Assembly (NCBI RefSeq): GCF_017498545.1
Contig: NZ_CP071793.1
Coordinates: 1,984,001 to 2,048,000, forward strand
From: Sulfidibacter corallicola
GTDB lineage: Bacteria > Acidobacteriota > Holophagae > Acanthopleuribacterales > Acanthopleuribacteraceae
DNA: 64,000 nucleotides
Direction of reading: 5' to 3'
Shown: positions 51,864-60,906 of the stretch, piece by piece
Position numbering within the stretch: the stretch's first letter is position 1
How the letters are laid out: each line of letters begins with the position of its first letter
Position numbers and translations under genes: made by a program
The notes under the pieces: generated by a model
The model's database searches: none
What the model was told of the DNA's origin: nothing
The model's input: the letters and a program-made list of their open reading frames with translations, nothing else

Positions 51864-53120
51864 ATGATGGCATCCCCGGATGACCGTTATCGCATGGATC
51901 TTTCTCCGAGGCGACCGTTGAGTCCAGCACATAGCCCGCAAGACAAGCAAGACCCAACGAGCCTCGATGACGGGCGACTCCCGGCGATCGCCGCCACGGC
52001 GATGGTATTGCCCGGCGGGTTTCGGTGGAAGGACCTGCGAGAGGGTCGATCGGCGGTTCGCTTTTTGGGAGATACCTTCCCCGTGGCGGTCGGCGCGCCC
52101 GTGACCGAGTCGCTGCGGGTTCCCGAGCACTTTCCCTACGACATCATGCCGCGCGGGCTCTTGTTGGCGGTCGAGGCGTTGCGCCGCCTGGAATACGATA
52201 GCGAAAGAAGGTTCGGCCTGGTCCTCGGTTTGCCGAGTTTGTTCAGTGAAACGGAATACGTGGAGCACATGCTGGTACACCGTCATGACGAGGCCGAGAT
52301 GGGGCCGATGATGGGCTTCGCGTTTGGGAATCCGCTGGACTACCTCGCGGGATTCGCCGGTGCGCGCGGGCCGGTGCTGCGTGTGGATTCCGCCTGCGCC
52401 ACGGGCAACGACGCCCTGATCGCGGCTTGCCGGTTGCTCGAAGCCGGCACCGTGCGCGACGTGTTGGTAGTGTGTGCCTCGTCCATGCTCAATCCGGTCG
52501 GGCTGGCCCTGTTTCACAACCTCAAGGCTCTGAACGATCGCAGCGATCTCGAGGCGAGTTGCCCCTTCGATGCACGCCGGCGCGGGTTCGTCATGGGCGA
52601 AGGGGCCGCCGCCCTGTGGTTGACCGTGGATCCTCCCCGGAGCCAGGTGGAAGGATTCGTCTGCGGTTACGGTTCCAGCATGAGCGGCGTACATTTCGTC
52701 GATCTCCCCGAGGACTTGACTCCCGTCGAAAGGGCCTGCCGGGCAGCCTTGAGGTGTGGAGAAGTGCCTTCGTACGTCTCGGCACATGGGACCGCCACCC
52801 AGGCCAATGACGCGATGGAAACGCGGCTTCACCGGTCGCTTTTCGGTGAACGGGCCGAATCGATTCCGCTGAGTTCGATCAAATCGATGATCGGCCATTG
52901 TCTCGGTGCAGCAGCCTTGATCGAGGCAATCGTCTGCCTACATGCCCTCAACGAGCAAATCGCCCCGCCGACCATCAATCTTCACCGCCCCGACCCTCGC
53001 TGCGATTTGGACTACGTCCCTCTTCGGGCACGGCCGATTCGGGGCCGATACGCACTCTCCAACGCCTTCGCGTTTGGTGGTCACAATGCTTCGGTCCTGT
53101 TGCGCGGAGCCGCTTTGTGA
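51864..53120 (+). CDS. Beta-ketoacyl synthase (KAS II-like)
   Basis: A condensing enzyme of about 418 residues. The thiolase-fold active site is intact: Cys178 in VDSACATGND, His308 in SAHGTATQANDAMETR, Lys340 and His345 in SIKSMIGHCLGAAALIEA, and the closing FAFGGHNAS. It would extend acyl or polyketide chains by decarboxylative condensation. The N-terminus is unusual: about 35-40 residues of low-complexity Pro/Asp sequence precede the normal beginning (LPAIAATAMVLPGG). The start is uncertain (ATG 51864, 51867 or 51894; none has a strong ribosome binding site). It overlaps the next gene by 4 bases and heads the ketosynthase/type III PKS operon. Confidence 0.87.
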   Translation: MMASPDDRYRMDLSPRRPLSPAHSPQDKQDPTSLDDGRLPAIAATAMVLPGGFRWKDLREGRSAVRFLGDTFPVAVGAPVTESLRVPEHFPYDIMPRGLLLAVEALRRLEYDSERRFGLVLGLPSLFSETEYVEHMLVHRHDEAEMGPMMGFAFGNPLDYLAGFAGARGPVLRVDSACATGNDALIAACRLLEAGTVRDVLVVCASSMLNPVGLALFHNLKALNDRSDLEASCPFDARRRGFVMGEGAAALWLTVDPPRSQVEGFVCGYGSSMSGVHFVDLPEDLTPVERACRAALRCGEVPSYVSAHGTATQANDAMETRLHRSLFGERAESIPLSSIKSMIGHCLGAAALIEAIVCLHALNEQIAPPTINLHRPDPRCDLDYVPLRARPIRGRYALSNAFAFGGHNASVLLRGAAL

Positions 53121-53887
53121 TCGGCGTGGTCGCAGCGGCCGCGGCGTTGTCCGATCCGCCGAGCGGGTCTCCCGTGTTGGATACCGAATGGGTGGGTCCC
53201 GTTCCACGAGACCACAAGACGCGAGCCCCGGCCACGCTCTATGCGTTGAAGGCGGCGGAGCTCCTGGGCGTGGGGGCGTGCACGCTTCCGCTCGTCACCG
53301 TCACCGGTCCCACCGGGCCGATGGTCGCCAGTTTCGATCGGGCCTGGCGGCTCGCCGACGGGGGCGAGCTCACCGGGCCGGGTTTCGCCGGGAGGCGTTC
53401 GCGACGCATTCATCCCATGACCTTGTTGCGCTCGCTGCAAAACCAGGTACCGGCTTCGCTTTCGATCGAAAGGGGATGGTGTGGACCCTGCCTCAACATT
53501 TTCGATCACGATCGACTTTGGCCGTGTCTCATCGCGATGCTGCCAGGCTTGATCGAATCCCATGGGCAGGCCATCCTGCTGCTGGCCCGGGCGGGCAGGG
53601 GAGAGGAGGAAGGCGCGAAATTCCGGCACCGGTTTCCTGGCGAGGACAATGTGGAAGGTGCCGTGGCCCTGCTCCTGGGGGATGCCGATCGCGGGCTGGG
53701 ACAATTGTGCCTCGGGCCGCGGAATACGGGCCTTCGAAACAGCCTCACCGGATTTGATGCGGCCCTGGGTGTGTTCGCGTGTTTGAGCCGGGAAGTGGCC
53801 ACCGCGGCGTTCGCCCTGGGAATGGCAGGCGCCGAGGATGCGTTGATTTGGACCAAGAACGACAACATCCATCAACAAAACGGATAG
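53117..53887 (+). CDS. Degenerate ketosynthase-like protein (beta-ketoacyl synthase N-terminal-like)
   Basis: A 256-residue protein starting GTG in the GTGA overlap with the ketosynthase stop. It has a ketosynthase-N-like layout: IGVVAAAAALSDPPSGS, HPMTLLRSLQNQVPASLSIE, GPCLNIFDHDRLWPCLIAML, QAILLLARAGRGEEEGAK and a Gly-rich end (GFDAALGVFACLSREVATA). The catalytic Cys and His residues are not recognisable, so it is probably a non-catalytic partner like a chain-length factor or the stand-alone Ketoacyl-synt_2 proteins of aryl-polyene loci. That assignment rests on pattern and context only. Confidence 0.55.
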   Translation: MIGVVAAAAALSDPPSGSPVLDTEWVGPVPRDHKTRAPATLYALKAAELLGVGACTLPLVTVTGPTGPMVASFDRAWRLADGGELTGPGFAGRRSRRIHPMTLLRSLQNQVPASLSIERGWCGPCLNIFDHDRLWPCLIAMLPGLIESHGQAILLLARAGRGEEEGAKFRHRFPGEDNVEGAVALLLGDADRGLGQLCLGPRNTGLRNSLTGFDAALGVFACLSREVATAAFALGMAGAEDALIWTKNDNIHQQNG

Positions 53888-53896
53888 GAGATCGAC

Positions 53897-54964
53897 GTGG
53901 CGTACATACAGAAAGTGGTAACGGCCTTGCCCCCGGTTCGGCTGGATCAGGAACAGGTCCTGGCGATGGGGCGCCGGATTTTGAAAGGCCGCATTCCCTT
54001 CGTGGATCAAGCGTTGAAGTTGATCGCCAATGCGGGTGTCGAAAACCGCCACCTGGTCCGCACGCCGGATGAAATTCTCGACAACGATACGTTGAGCTGG
54101 CGCAACGAGGTCTACTCCGAATCGTCGATTCAGCTCGGTGGCGAACTGATGACCCGCATGTTCGAATCGGGGGTGGTCGCTCCCGAAGATGTGGACCTGA
54201 TCATCACCACCTCCTGTACCGGGTTCATGATTCCTTCCGTCGATGCCTATTTGATCAGCAGGTTTAGACTTCGTCCCGACGTCAAAAGGTTGCCGATCAC
54301 CGAACTCGGGTGTGCCGCTGGTGCGATGGCACTATCGAGAGCGCACGATTATCTGCGGGCCTTTCCGCATCATCGCGTTCTGATTTTAGCGATCGAGTTG
54401 CCTTCTTTGACCTATCGGACCCGCGATTTTCGGGTCGCAAACCTGGTTTCGGCCGCATTGTTCGGCGACGGTGCGGCCGGGGTATTGCTCTCATCCGAGC
54501 CTGGTCCCTGTCGCATTCTGGACACGAGGACCCATTTTTTCTACGACACGCCGGAAATGATGGGGTTCGATTTGAGTGAATCGGGTTTCAAGATCATTCT
54601 CGACAAGAAAATACCGGGCCTGGTCGCGGAAAAATTTGTCGAACCCGCGCGAGCTTTTGTAAACGATCAGCCCGAGTTTGTGACCGAAGGCATTCAGCAC
54701 CACCTCTTTCATCCGGGTGGCAGACGCATTCTGGATACCTTGCGCGATGAGTTCGGCTTGAAAGAAAGCCAAGTTGCCGCTTCTCGAAAAGTATTGGCCG
54801 AAGTGGGAAATCTATCGTCGGCGAGCGTGATGTGGGTCCTGGACGAAGTATTAAAAACCAGGCCGCATGGAAACGGCCTGATGGCGGCATTTGGACCCGG
54901 TTTCAATGCGGAGCTGCTCGCACTGCGTTTCCACACATCGGCGAACGATGTGCCTCGAGGCTGA
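53897..54964 (+). CDS. Type III polyketide synthase (chalcone/stilbene synthase family)
   Basis: A 355-residue homodimeric ketosynthase that works on CoA or ACP starter units without a carrier protein of its own. The catalytic triad is Cys139 in ITELGCAAGAMAL, His272 in HHLFHPGGRRIL and Asn305 in VGNLSSASVMWVL. Other family blocks are TSCTGFMIPSVDAYL and LFGDGAAGVLLSSE. The start is GTG at 53897 with TAGGAG upstream. Bacterial members make alkylresorcinols, alkylpyrones or similar phenolic lipids. Its position directly after two ketosynthase-type genes suggests they prepare its acyl starter. Confidence 0.92.
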   Translation: MAYIQKVVTALPPVRLDQEQVLAMGRRILKGRIPFVDQALKLIANAGVENRHLVRTPDEILDNDTLSWRNEVYSESSIQLGGELMTRMFESGVVAPEDVDLIITTSCTGFMIPSVDAYLISRFRLRPDVKRLPITELGCAAGAMALSRAHDYLRAFPHHRVLILAIELPSLTYRTRDFRVANLVSAALFGDGAAGVLLSSEPGPCRILDTRTHFFYDTPEMMGFDLSESGFKIILDKKIPGLVAEKFVEPARAFVNDQPEFVTEGIQHHLFHPGGRRILDTLRDEFGLKESQVAASRKVLAEVGNLSSASVMWVLDEVLKTRPHGNGLMAAFGPGFNAELLALRFHTSANDVPRG

Positions 54965-55004
54965 GTCTGTCGTAAAGAACCTACACTTCACCGGCCGTGC
55001 TCAG

Positions 55005-55070
55005 GACACGGTGAACCAGGAATTGGTCGGCAACCCGAGCCTCCGTCCGAGAACGGAAGAGCTCGGGCAG
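55005..55070. terminator. Hairpins between type III PKS gene and convergent small gene
   Basis: Two inverted repeats occur in the 120-base gap: TTCACCG ... CGGTGAA just before this span's centre and CCCGAGC ... GCTCGGG near 55037-55068. Neither has a T-run, so they are candidate but weak terminators. Confidence 0.4.
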
Positions 55071-55083
55071 AAGCGGATCGGCT

Positions 55084-55356
55084 TCAGGACGTAGCGACCG
55101 GTTGCTTCTTGGGTGCCAATTTTTCTTTTTTTACCATCAGGTCTTTCATCACCGGAGAGACCGGATCGATTTGATCGGCATTCTCCAGGTACAGTTTGGC
55201 GAGATCCAACAGGGCTTGGATGGCTGAAATCTTCACGCCGCCACGTGCCAGCGACAAACGTTCGATGCAGGCCTTGATCAACAGGATCTGTTCTGGTTCG
55301 CGCAGAATGATATTGAGCCGGCTCAAGCTCGTATCTGCTTTTCTTTCTTTTGGCAT
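55084..55356 (-). CDS. Small hypothetical protein
   Basis: A 90-residue, probably all-helical cytoplasmic protein: MPKERKADTSLSRLNIILRE, then LIKACIERLSLARGGVKISA and IQALLDLAKLYLENADQI, ending in a Lys-rich tail. A perfect AGGAGG ribosome binding site supports the start. The family is not recognised; the basic N-terminus and short length would suit a small regulator, but there is no direct evidence. It is convergent with the PKS operon. Confidence 0.7.
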   Translation of the reverse strand: MPKERKADTSLSRLNIILREPEQILLIKACIERLSLARGGVKISAIQALLDLAKLYLENADQIDPVSPVMKDLMVKKEKLAPKKQPVATS

Positions 55357-56177
55357 GGGTCCTCCTGACTTCTCATTGAGATCGAAAGAATCTGTCTCAG
55401 ATAATCAAATATAAAGAACATTGAATTGACAAAATTCTACGCTAAAAAGGCGAAAAGTGCAGGGCTTTTTTTGAAAAAAGTTAACAAAAAAGCCTGCAAT
55501 GTGAGAGTCAGGGCTTCTTCAGTCGAGGTGAGCGAGGAAAAATGCCTGATTCATGTCGCAAAATCTGTGTAGATGGTCGTAGTGAACTCGTAATCAAAGA
55601 AGGTGTTTTAGGGGGAAATGACGATAAGACTACCCGCTCAAGAGTGTGAATCGGCTCTCGAGTTGACTATTTGGTTGTGTTCCGAAAGAGCGGGAACCCC
55701 GTGCGACCTTGTCCAACACGCCATGCTGGACCTACTTCTTTTGCGATGTTTTAAGGACGTGAAACCATAACCTAGCCTTGAAGTACCAGTTTGTGATGCC
55801 GCTTACATTTTGTAGGGTTTTTAGGTTGGGGCGATCCTAGACAGCAGACATCGTCGCGGTCGGACCACTTTTATTCGGTGTTGTGTGTGAAAACTTGATA
55901 TGTTCCCAATCTTAGCGTAAACCCGTTGTTGAGTGAAGGTCTTTTTGACGGGAAATTTTTGGGAACAGGCCGGTCTGGGCCCGCTTTATGTCCGGTACGG
56001 GTTCCGCTTGAATGACACATGCGTTACACAATTCCCGAACATATGTTCTGGTGGACGCGAAACAATGCGTGATGAGGCGTCATTCACTTTTGTTTGGGGT
56101 GAGGTACCCTCGTCCCGCCCTGCTCCCGCAATCCCTTGTCAGGGGCCGGTTTCGGCGCTTTGGAGACTGGCTCGGGG
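55357..56177. other. Gene-free AT-rich region with an imperfect inverted repeat
   Basis: 820 bases upstream of the small gene and after the TonB-like gene. At about 55457-55498, TGCAGGGCTTTTTTTG and CAAAAAAGCCTGCA form an imperfect inverted repeat around a short loop, like a bidirectional hairpin. The rest contains only short open frames without ribosome binding sites. Confidence 0.45.
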
Positions 56178-57299
56178 CTAATATCTCGGCCGCATGTTGA
56201 AATAGAACGCGAACTTGATGGGAATCCATGGCTCGTCGATGTGGTCCGGCATCGGCGGCGCCTTGTAGGTCGAGTTGATCGCGTTGAGCGCCGAGACGTC
56301 CAGGGGTTCGTGTTCGCTCTGCAGGATCACCGTGGCATCGGTCAGACGCCCGTCCTTGTGAAGCCTGAACGACACCACCGTAACTCCGCTCACTTCGAAT
56401 TGAGCGATGGTCGGCACCCGCCAATTGCCTTTGACCAGTTGAACCAGCGTCTTGAGGTATGGTCCCAGATCGTGCCCGGCGGTATCCACGCTGAACCCCA
56501 GGTTGGGTGCCACCTGTCCACCCGGGTTGTGGTAGCGGCTCCCTCCGGAAAAGGTCGGTGTCGAAGGGGCCGAAGGCTGGGTGCTCATTCTGGCCCATTC
56601 CTCCTGGGCCTTCTCCCGAATGTCTTCCAGTTCGGACTTGCTCAGCTTTCGATAGGGTTTGGGGGCGCCTGGCGTCGTGGGCACGTTCCCCACGCTCAGT
56701 TCCTGATCGTCGCCCTCGGGTTCGTTCGGCTCGTCCGGCAGCTCCTCGGCGTCGGTGGGTCGTTCGGAGCTGTCCTTGGCCACCTGGGCATCCGCCTCGT
56801 TCTCCCGATCCGCGCGCTCTTCCGCGCGAGCCTGTTCTCGGGACTGGGTGTTTTGGCTGGGTTGGCTCGGTGGCGTCGCGGGTTGCGCGGGGGACGCGGA
56901 GGCCTGAAGCTGTTCGGGCTTCGGCTCGGTCAGTCGATCGGCATTTTTGAGCTCGTAGGTGTTGCCCTCGGATACGGGATCCTGGCTGTCCTGTTCGGTC
57001 GGCTCCTTTTGGGCCGATTTCAGGATGCGGTTGGCATCCGAGAAAAAGCGGGCGTCGGGATTCTCGTCCACCTGGTCCTGGGCATCGTCCATGAAGCGGA
57101 ACGTCATTTCGCGGGTTTCTTCTTCCTGCTGGAGGCGAAGCGTTTCCAGCTCGGCCGACGTCAATTCGAAGGGGCGTGTCTGTTGCGCACCCAAAAACAA
57201 AAGCAGCAGGATCAACAACGCCGGCAGCAGCGCCTTGGTAATGGTAAATCTCGGTTTCGCCTCTTCGCGAAATACGATGGGTGGTGGATGATGCGTCAT
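56178..57299 (-). CDS. TonB/TolA-like energy-transducing protein
   Basis: A 373-residue envelope protein: one N-terminal TM helix (TITKALLPALLILLLLFLGA), a long acidic, Gln/Glu/Pro-rich periplasmic linker (about residues 60-260) and a TonB-type C-terminal domain (YLKTLVQLVKGNWRVPTIAQ, VTVVSFRLHKDGRLTDATVI, EPWIPIKFAFYFN). It would pass energy from an ExbB/ExbD-type motor to an outer-membrane partner; no motor genes are adjacent. The start at 57299 gives the proper topology but lacks a visible ribosome binding site, and the frame is open upstream to 57416. Confidence 0.82.
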   Translation of the reverse strand: MTHHPPPIVFREEAKPRFTITKALLPALLILLLLFLGAQQTRPFELTSAELETLRLQQEEETREMTFRFMDDAQDQVDENPDARFFSDANRILKSAQKEPTEQDSQDPVSEGNTYELKNADRLTEPKPEQLQASASPAQPATPPSQPSQNTQSREQARAEERADRENEADAQVAKDSSERPTDAEELPDEPNEPEGDDQELSVGNVPTTPGAPKPYRKLSKSELEDIREKAQEEWARMSTQPSAPSTPTFSGGSRYHNPGGQVAPNLGFSVDTAGHDLGPYLKTLVQLVKGNWRVPTIAQFEVSGVTVVSFRLHKDGRLTDATVILQSEHEPLDVSALNAINSTYKAPPMPDHIDEPWIPIKFAFYFNMRPRY

Positions 57300-57536
57300 G
57301 TAAGGGAGGTGGTCGATCCTTTGAAGCTCTTTCGGCGCGGCATGGTGCGAACAATCTTTGTCAAAACTGAACGTTGGGCCGGCCCTCGGTGTTGCCCGCT
57401 TGCTGGATGAGATCATACCTCATGGGGGCATTCGCATCCAAACCCGCATCGACGAAACACTCGGTGAACCGTCGTGCGTCCAGATCCGCCGCAGACGGGT
57501 ACCGATTCCACGGGGCCAATCACCATCGGAAAGGCG

Positions 57537-58292
57537 TCAGCGAATCAGGGAACCGCCGTTCACGTTGACCACCTCGCCCTGAATGTGGCGCGCCAGGGAA
57601 GAGGCGAGGAACACCACGACGCCCGCGATGTCGCGCGGGCTGGCGATGCGGCGAAGGGGAATCGATTGCTCGATCGTTTGGCGGTAGGTGGGATCGCCGA
57701 ACACGTGTTTGGTCATGTCGGTATCGACCCAGCCGGGTGCCACGCAGTTGACGTTGATTCCGTGGTAGCTCAACTCGGCGGCGAGGGATCGCGTCAGGGC
57801 GATGATGGCTCCTTTGGAGGCCGCGTAATGGGCGTGGAACGCTTCTCCGCGAATGCCGGCCGTGGAACTGATCAGGATGAGATTGCCGCTTTTTTTGGCC
57901 TTGAAATGACGCGCCGCGAGCTGGGAAATGAAAAAGGCCGAATCCAGGTTGTTTGCCGCGGTTTCCCGCCATTGATCCAGCGTCATTTCGTCGATCGGTG
58001 CGCGGTGCCATATCCCGGCATTGGCGACCACGATGTCGACTTTGCCCAGCTTTTGGGAGCTTTCCTGAAAAAAGCGTTCGCAGGCCTTGGCATCGGTCAT
58101 GTCACAGGCCAGAGACAACACCTCGCGACCCTTGCGCTTGATTTCACAGATCGTATCCTCGGCCGCACGGTGGTCCGATCGATAGCTGAAGGCCACATCC
58201 GCACCGGCCTCGGCCATCATGATGGCGATGGCTCGTCCAATGCCTCGCGAGCCACCGGTAACCAGGGCGATTTTTCCATGAAGATCAATCAC
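57537..58292 (-). CDS. SDR family oxidoreductase (3-oxoacyl-ACP reductase-like)
   Basis: A 251-residue classical short-chain dehydrogenase with the NAD(P) motif VTGGSRGIGRAI near residue 11, NAGIWHRAP, and the Ser/Tyr/Lys triad in LISSTAGIRG and YAASKGAIIALTRSLAAEL, ending EVVNVNGGSLIR. It resembles FabG, which reduces 3-oxoacyl-ACP. Single FabG-like genes outside fab clusters can serve polyketide or sugar pathways, so its substrate is unsettled; proximity to the PKS operon (2.6 kb) is suggestive only. Confidence 0.88.
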   Translation of the reverse strand: MIDLHGKIALVTGGSRGIGRAIAIMMAEAGADVAFSYRSDHRAAEDTICEIKRKGREVLSLACDMTDAKACERFFQESSQKLGKVDIVVANAGIWHRAPIDEMTLDQWRETAANNLDSAFFISQLAARHFKAKKSGNLILISSTAGIRGEAFHAHYAASKGAIIALTRSLAAELSYHGINVNCVAPGWVDTDMTKHVFGDPTYRQTIEQSIPLRRIASPRDIAGVVVFLASSLARHIQGEVVNVNGGSLIR

Positions 58293-58511
58293 CGAATTCG
58301 ACCTCCCGTACTCGATGCCAAAACGGGTCGTGGCCTTGGCAGGGCGGTACGTTGTCGTTCTCTTTTTTCCAGGGAAGTATCTAAACCTAACACAATTTCA
58401 CATCCGCGCCAACTCTCGAGGCGGCTCTTTGTGGCGCGGGTGACGCGACCCGTGGAACGCCGGCCGCCGTTTACGGGAGTGCGGATCTCTATCGAAACGT
58501 GAGGCTTACGA

Positions 58512-59234
58512 TCAGCGGAACATGGCCTTGCGGCGCATCCGCATATGGGGTGGGGCTTCCTGCTGAACGCGCGGCGGGCGCTCCAGCATGAACTGGACCC
58601 ACATGTCGCCGTAGGCCTTCATCTTCATCTTCTTGTCGTTTTGCAGAAGGGTCAGGTTGTTGGTCAACTTCTCGTCGTCGGGCATCTTCTTCAATCCCTT
58701 TTGAAGCATGGCCATGGCTCCTTCCTTGTCCTTGTTCTGGTGGAGCAGCCAGGCGTAGAGGCCGTAACAGATCGATTGCTTGCCGTTGGCGCGAATGGTC
58801 TCGTCCATGACTTTTTTCATTTCATCCAGGTTCTTGCGTTTGTAGTGGATGATGGCCAGCATGCACTGGGCGATGTGGTGCTTGACGAAGCCTTTGGAAA
58901 GGTATTCCAGGGCGCGCTCGTGATCTTTTTTCAGGTAGTAGAGTACCCCGATTTGACTGTTGAGCTGGCCTTCCACGAAGATGTGGCGATTCTTGAGGCT
59001 GTATCCCTGTTTCAGGGTGTCGATGGCGCGATCGAGCTTGCCGCTCTGTATGTCCTTCTGCATCTGGTACATGATGGCTTCGAGTTGGGTTTGAATTCTT
59101 CGACCCAAGACTAGGAAGGTCGTCACGCCGGCCACCAGGCCCATGGGTACGTAGATGAACCAACTCGTTTGAAGCAACACGAGACCGATGGCGAGGACCA
59201 GGGCCACGCCGATACTAATCGCCAAATTGATCAT
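58512..59234 (-). CDS. TPR-repeat membrane protein of unknown function
   Basis: A 240-residue protein with two N-terminal TM helices (INLAISIGVALVLAIGLVLL and FIYVPMGLVAGVTTFLVLG) and a cytosolic helical domain. TPR-like segments are DIQSGKLDRAIDTLKQGYSL, YYLKKDHERALEYLSKGF and WLLHQNKDKEGAMAMLQKGL; the tail is Met/Arg-rich. It might be a membrane-docked scaffold. GGAG lies about 11 bases before the ATG. No close family was recognised. Confidence 0.78.
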   Translation of the reverse strand: MINLAISIGVALVLAIGLVLLQTSWFIYVPMGLVAGVTTFLVLGRRIQTQLEAIMYQMQKDIQSGKLDRAIDTLKQGYSLKNRHIFVEGQLNSQIGVLYYLKKDHERALEYLSKGFVKHHIAQCMLAIIHYKRKNLDEMKKVMDETIRANGKQSICYGLYAWLLHQNKDKEGAMAMLQKGLKKMPDDEKLTNNLTLLQNDKKMKMKAYGDMWVQFMLERPPRVQQEAPPHMRMRRKAMFR

Positions 59235-59370
59235 GAAAAGAAATTCTCCAGGTTGAGGATGAGAAGGTGCGCCGGATGGATGGGCCGTTCAAGGGGCCCG
59301 GGCCGAAAGGATGATTCACCAAAAAATGAAGGGCCGAAAGTGCTGGCCCGGCGCGAAGCTTGACCATTCT

Positions 59371-59410
59371 AATGAAAATCAGGCCGCCATGCAATCGTCG
59401 CGCGGCCTCT
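59371..59410 (-). terminator. Rho-independent terminator of the RNase H / CYTH operon
   Basis: AGGCCGC and GCGGCCT form a perfect 7-bp stem with a 14-base loop, followed on the minus strand by GATTTTCATT. Slightly upstream in the transcript is another perfect hairpin (ATGGGCACG ccct CGTGCCCAT, 59428-59449). Confidence 0.7.
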
Positions 59411-59489
59411 CGGATCGAGCTGCCGCGATGGGCACGCCCTCGTGCCCATCCGACAATGAAAAGATCGTGAGTACCCGGTTGGGCACGGG

Positions 59490-59993
59490 CTAGAGCAGGT
59501 CGATGTATGCCACGGGTATCAAATCGGCGGGGGCGATGCCCAGTTTCGCCATCAGGCCTTCGGCGATCTTCTCGCCCTGATCCGCGGTCTGGCCGGGTTG
59601 CATCACCACCTCGAGCTCGATGAATTTGCCAAGGCCGACCACATCGTCCAGGTGGATTCGCGTGTGCCCCACCCAGTAGAGCAGGCGGTTTTTTTCGACG
59701 ATGCCCCGAATTTCGAGCGCCTGGCTCAACGTCTGGGTCAGCGCATCGGGATCCTCGCTGGGACAGATCTGGTATTCCGAGGTTCGCGGCCCCTGTAGAT
59801 CGGAACGCTCGTAAGCGATGAGCTCGCCATGGTTGTCGTCGAAAATCCGCAGTTTCAGCCTGCCGTGAGGCACCTTGAAGAAGATGTCCTTTTGGTAAAT
59901 GGTGACCGGGTCCTTGCCTGCGAGATCCGCGGCCAATCGCTTCTGCATGTCGAAGTCTCGGGCGTGGGCCTTGATCTCGATGTTGGTGGCCAT
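59490..59993 (-). CDS. CYTH domain protein (class IV adenylate cyclase-like)
   Basis: A 167-residue triphosphate tunnel enzyme. Evidence is the N-terminal NIEIKAHARD (variant of ExExK), GRLKLRIFDDNHGELIAYER, and LYWVGHTRIHLDDVVGLGKF then IELEVVM, typical of the CyaB-type branch. Such proteins act as adenylate cyclases, thiamine-triphosphatases or inorganic triphosphatases, and sequence alone does not decide. It begins 10 bases after the RNase H stop codon, in the same transcript. Confidence 0.88.
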   Translation of the reverse strand: MATNIEIKAHARDFDMQKRLAADLAGKDPVTIYQKDIFFKVPHGRLKLRIFDDNHGELIAYERSDLQGPRTSEYQICPSEDPDALTQTLSQALEIRGIVEKNRLLYWVGHTRIHLDDVVGLGKFIELEVVMQPGQTADQGEKIAEGLMAKLGIAPADLIPVAYIDLL

Positions 59994-60003
59994 GATCGCC
60001 CCT

Positions 60004-60852
60004 TTACTTGCGGCCGAAGTCGGCCGGTATCTCGCCCCATATTTTGGTGTGCCATTTCTTGAGTTGAAGCTCGGGATGATCCTTCAGCAGGGCTTGAATG
60101 CTTTTCAGCATGTTCATGATCAGTTTCGGCTCGCGCACCGTGGGGCCCAATTTTCCGGATTTGATCCATCCAAGGGAGATTTGAGAATCGGTCCACAGCG
60201 GGTTGGCGGAATGTTTGATGGCGTAGCGGATCATGGCCTCGATGCCTGCAAGTTCGGCGTAATTGTTCGTGTGAACACCCAAATGTTTGTAGTCTAACCG
60301 CTTGCCAGACAGATCGCATACCTGGTACTCGCAGGGCCCGGGATTGCCGTGCGTGCCCGCATCGGAACAGATTCCTTCGGTGGGACGCGGCCCGACCGGT
60401 GCTTTCGCGGACTTGGAGGTGTTCTTCTTCTCGTGAAAAGCGAGTTGCTTTTCCCGCGTGGCTTCCAGTTTGGCCAGGGCTTCGGCTTCGTCCACCCCGC
60501 CCGCGAAAGGAAATTTTTTGCCGCGGACGAACGATTGGCAATCGGGCCAACGCGTAAACTTTTTGTACTCCTGAGGCCCGATCTCCACTATGTAGATGTT
60601 GTTCTTGGGTTTTGGCGGGGCCGAGGCCGAAGCTCCGGTATCCGGTTTCTTTCGGGTCGGCGAGGTTGTTGGCGCCTTGGGCGCGGTGTCTCTGCCCGTG
60701 ATTTTTTTCTTCGCTTCCGCGATGTCGCGACCACCCGCGAATCGGTAGGATTTTCCCGATACGAACGCCTGGCAGTCGGGCCAGCGCGTGAATTCCTTGT
60801 ATTCGCCCGGTCCCGTTTCGACCAGGTAGATGTTGTTTTTGGATTTTGCCAT
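60004..60852 (-). CDS. Ribonuclease H with two N-terminal viroplasmin-type domains
   Basis: A 282-residue enzyme degrading RNA in RNA-DNA hybrids. Two tandem RNase H1 N-terminal (caulimovirus viroplasmin-like) hybrid-binding modules occupy residues about 4-50 (NNIYLVETGPGEYKEFTRWP) and 84-130 (NNIYIVEIGPQEYKKFTRWP). The catalytic domain has SDAGTHGNPGP, NNYAELAGIEAMIRYA and LWTDSQISLGWI, supplying the acidic metal ligands. ATG 60852 has CGGAG 7 bases upstream. Most bacterial relatives have one such module; the doubling is unusual. Forms an operon with the CYTH gene. Confidence 0.9.
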   Translation of the reverse strand: MAKSKNNIYLVETGPGEYKEFTRWPDCQAFVSGKSYRFAGGRDIAEAKKKITGRDTAPKAPTTSPTRKKPDTGASASAPPKPKNNIYIVEIGPQEYKKFTRWPDCQSFVRGKKFPFAGGVDEAEALAKLEATREKQLAFHEKKNTSKSAKAPVGPRPTEGICSDAGTHGNPGPCEYQVCDLSGKRLDYKHLGVHTNNYAELAGIEAMIRYAIKHSANPLWTDSQISLGWIKSGKLGPTVREPKLIMNMLKSIQALLKDHPELQLKKWHTKIWGEIPADFGRK

Positions 60853-60906
60853 GAATGCTCCGGAAATCCCGGGCTCGGGGTGCGAACCCGGGATCAAAAA
60901 TCGACG

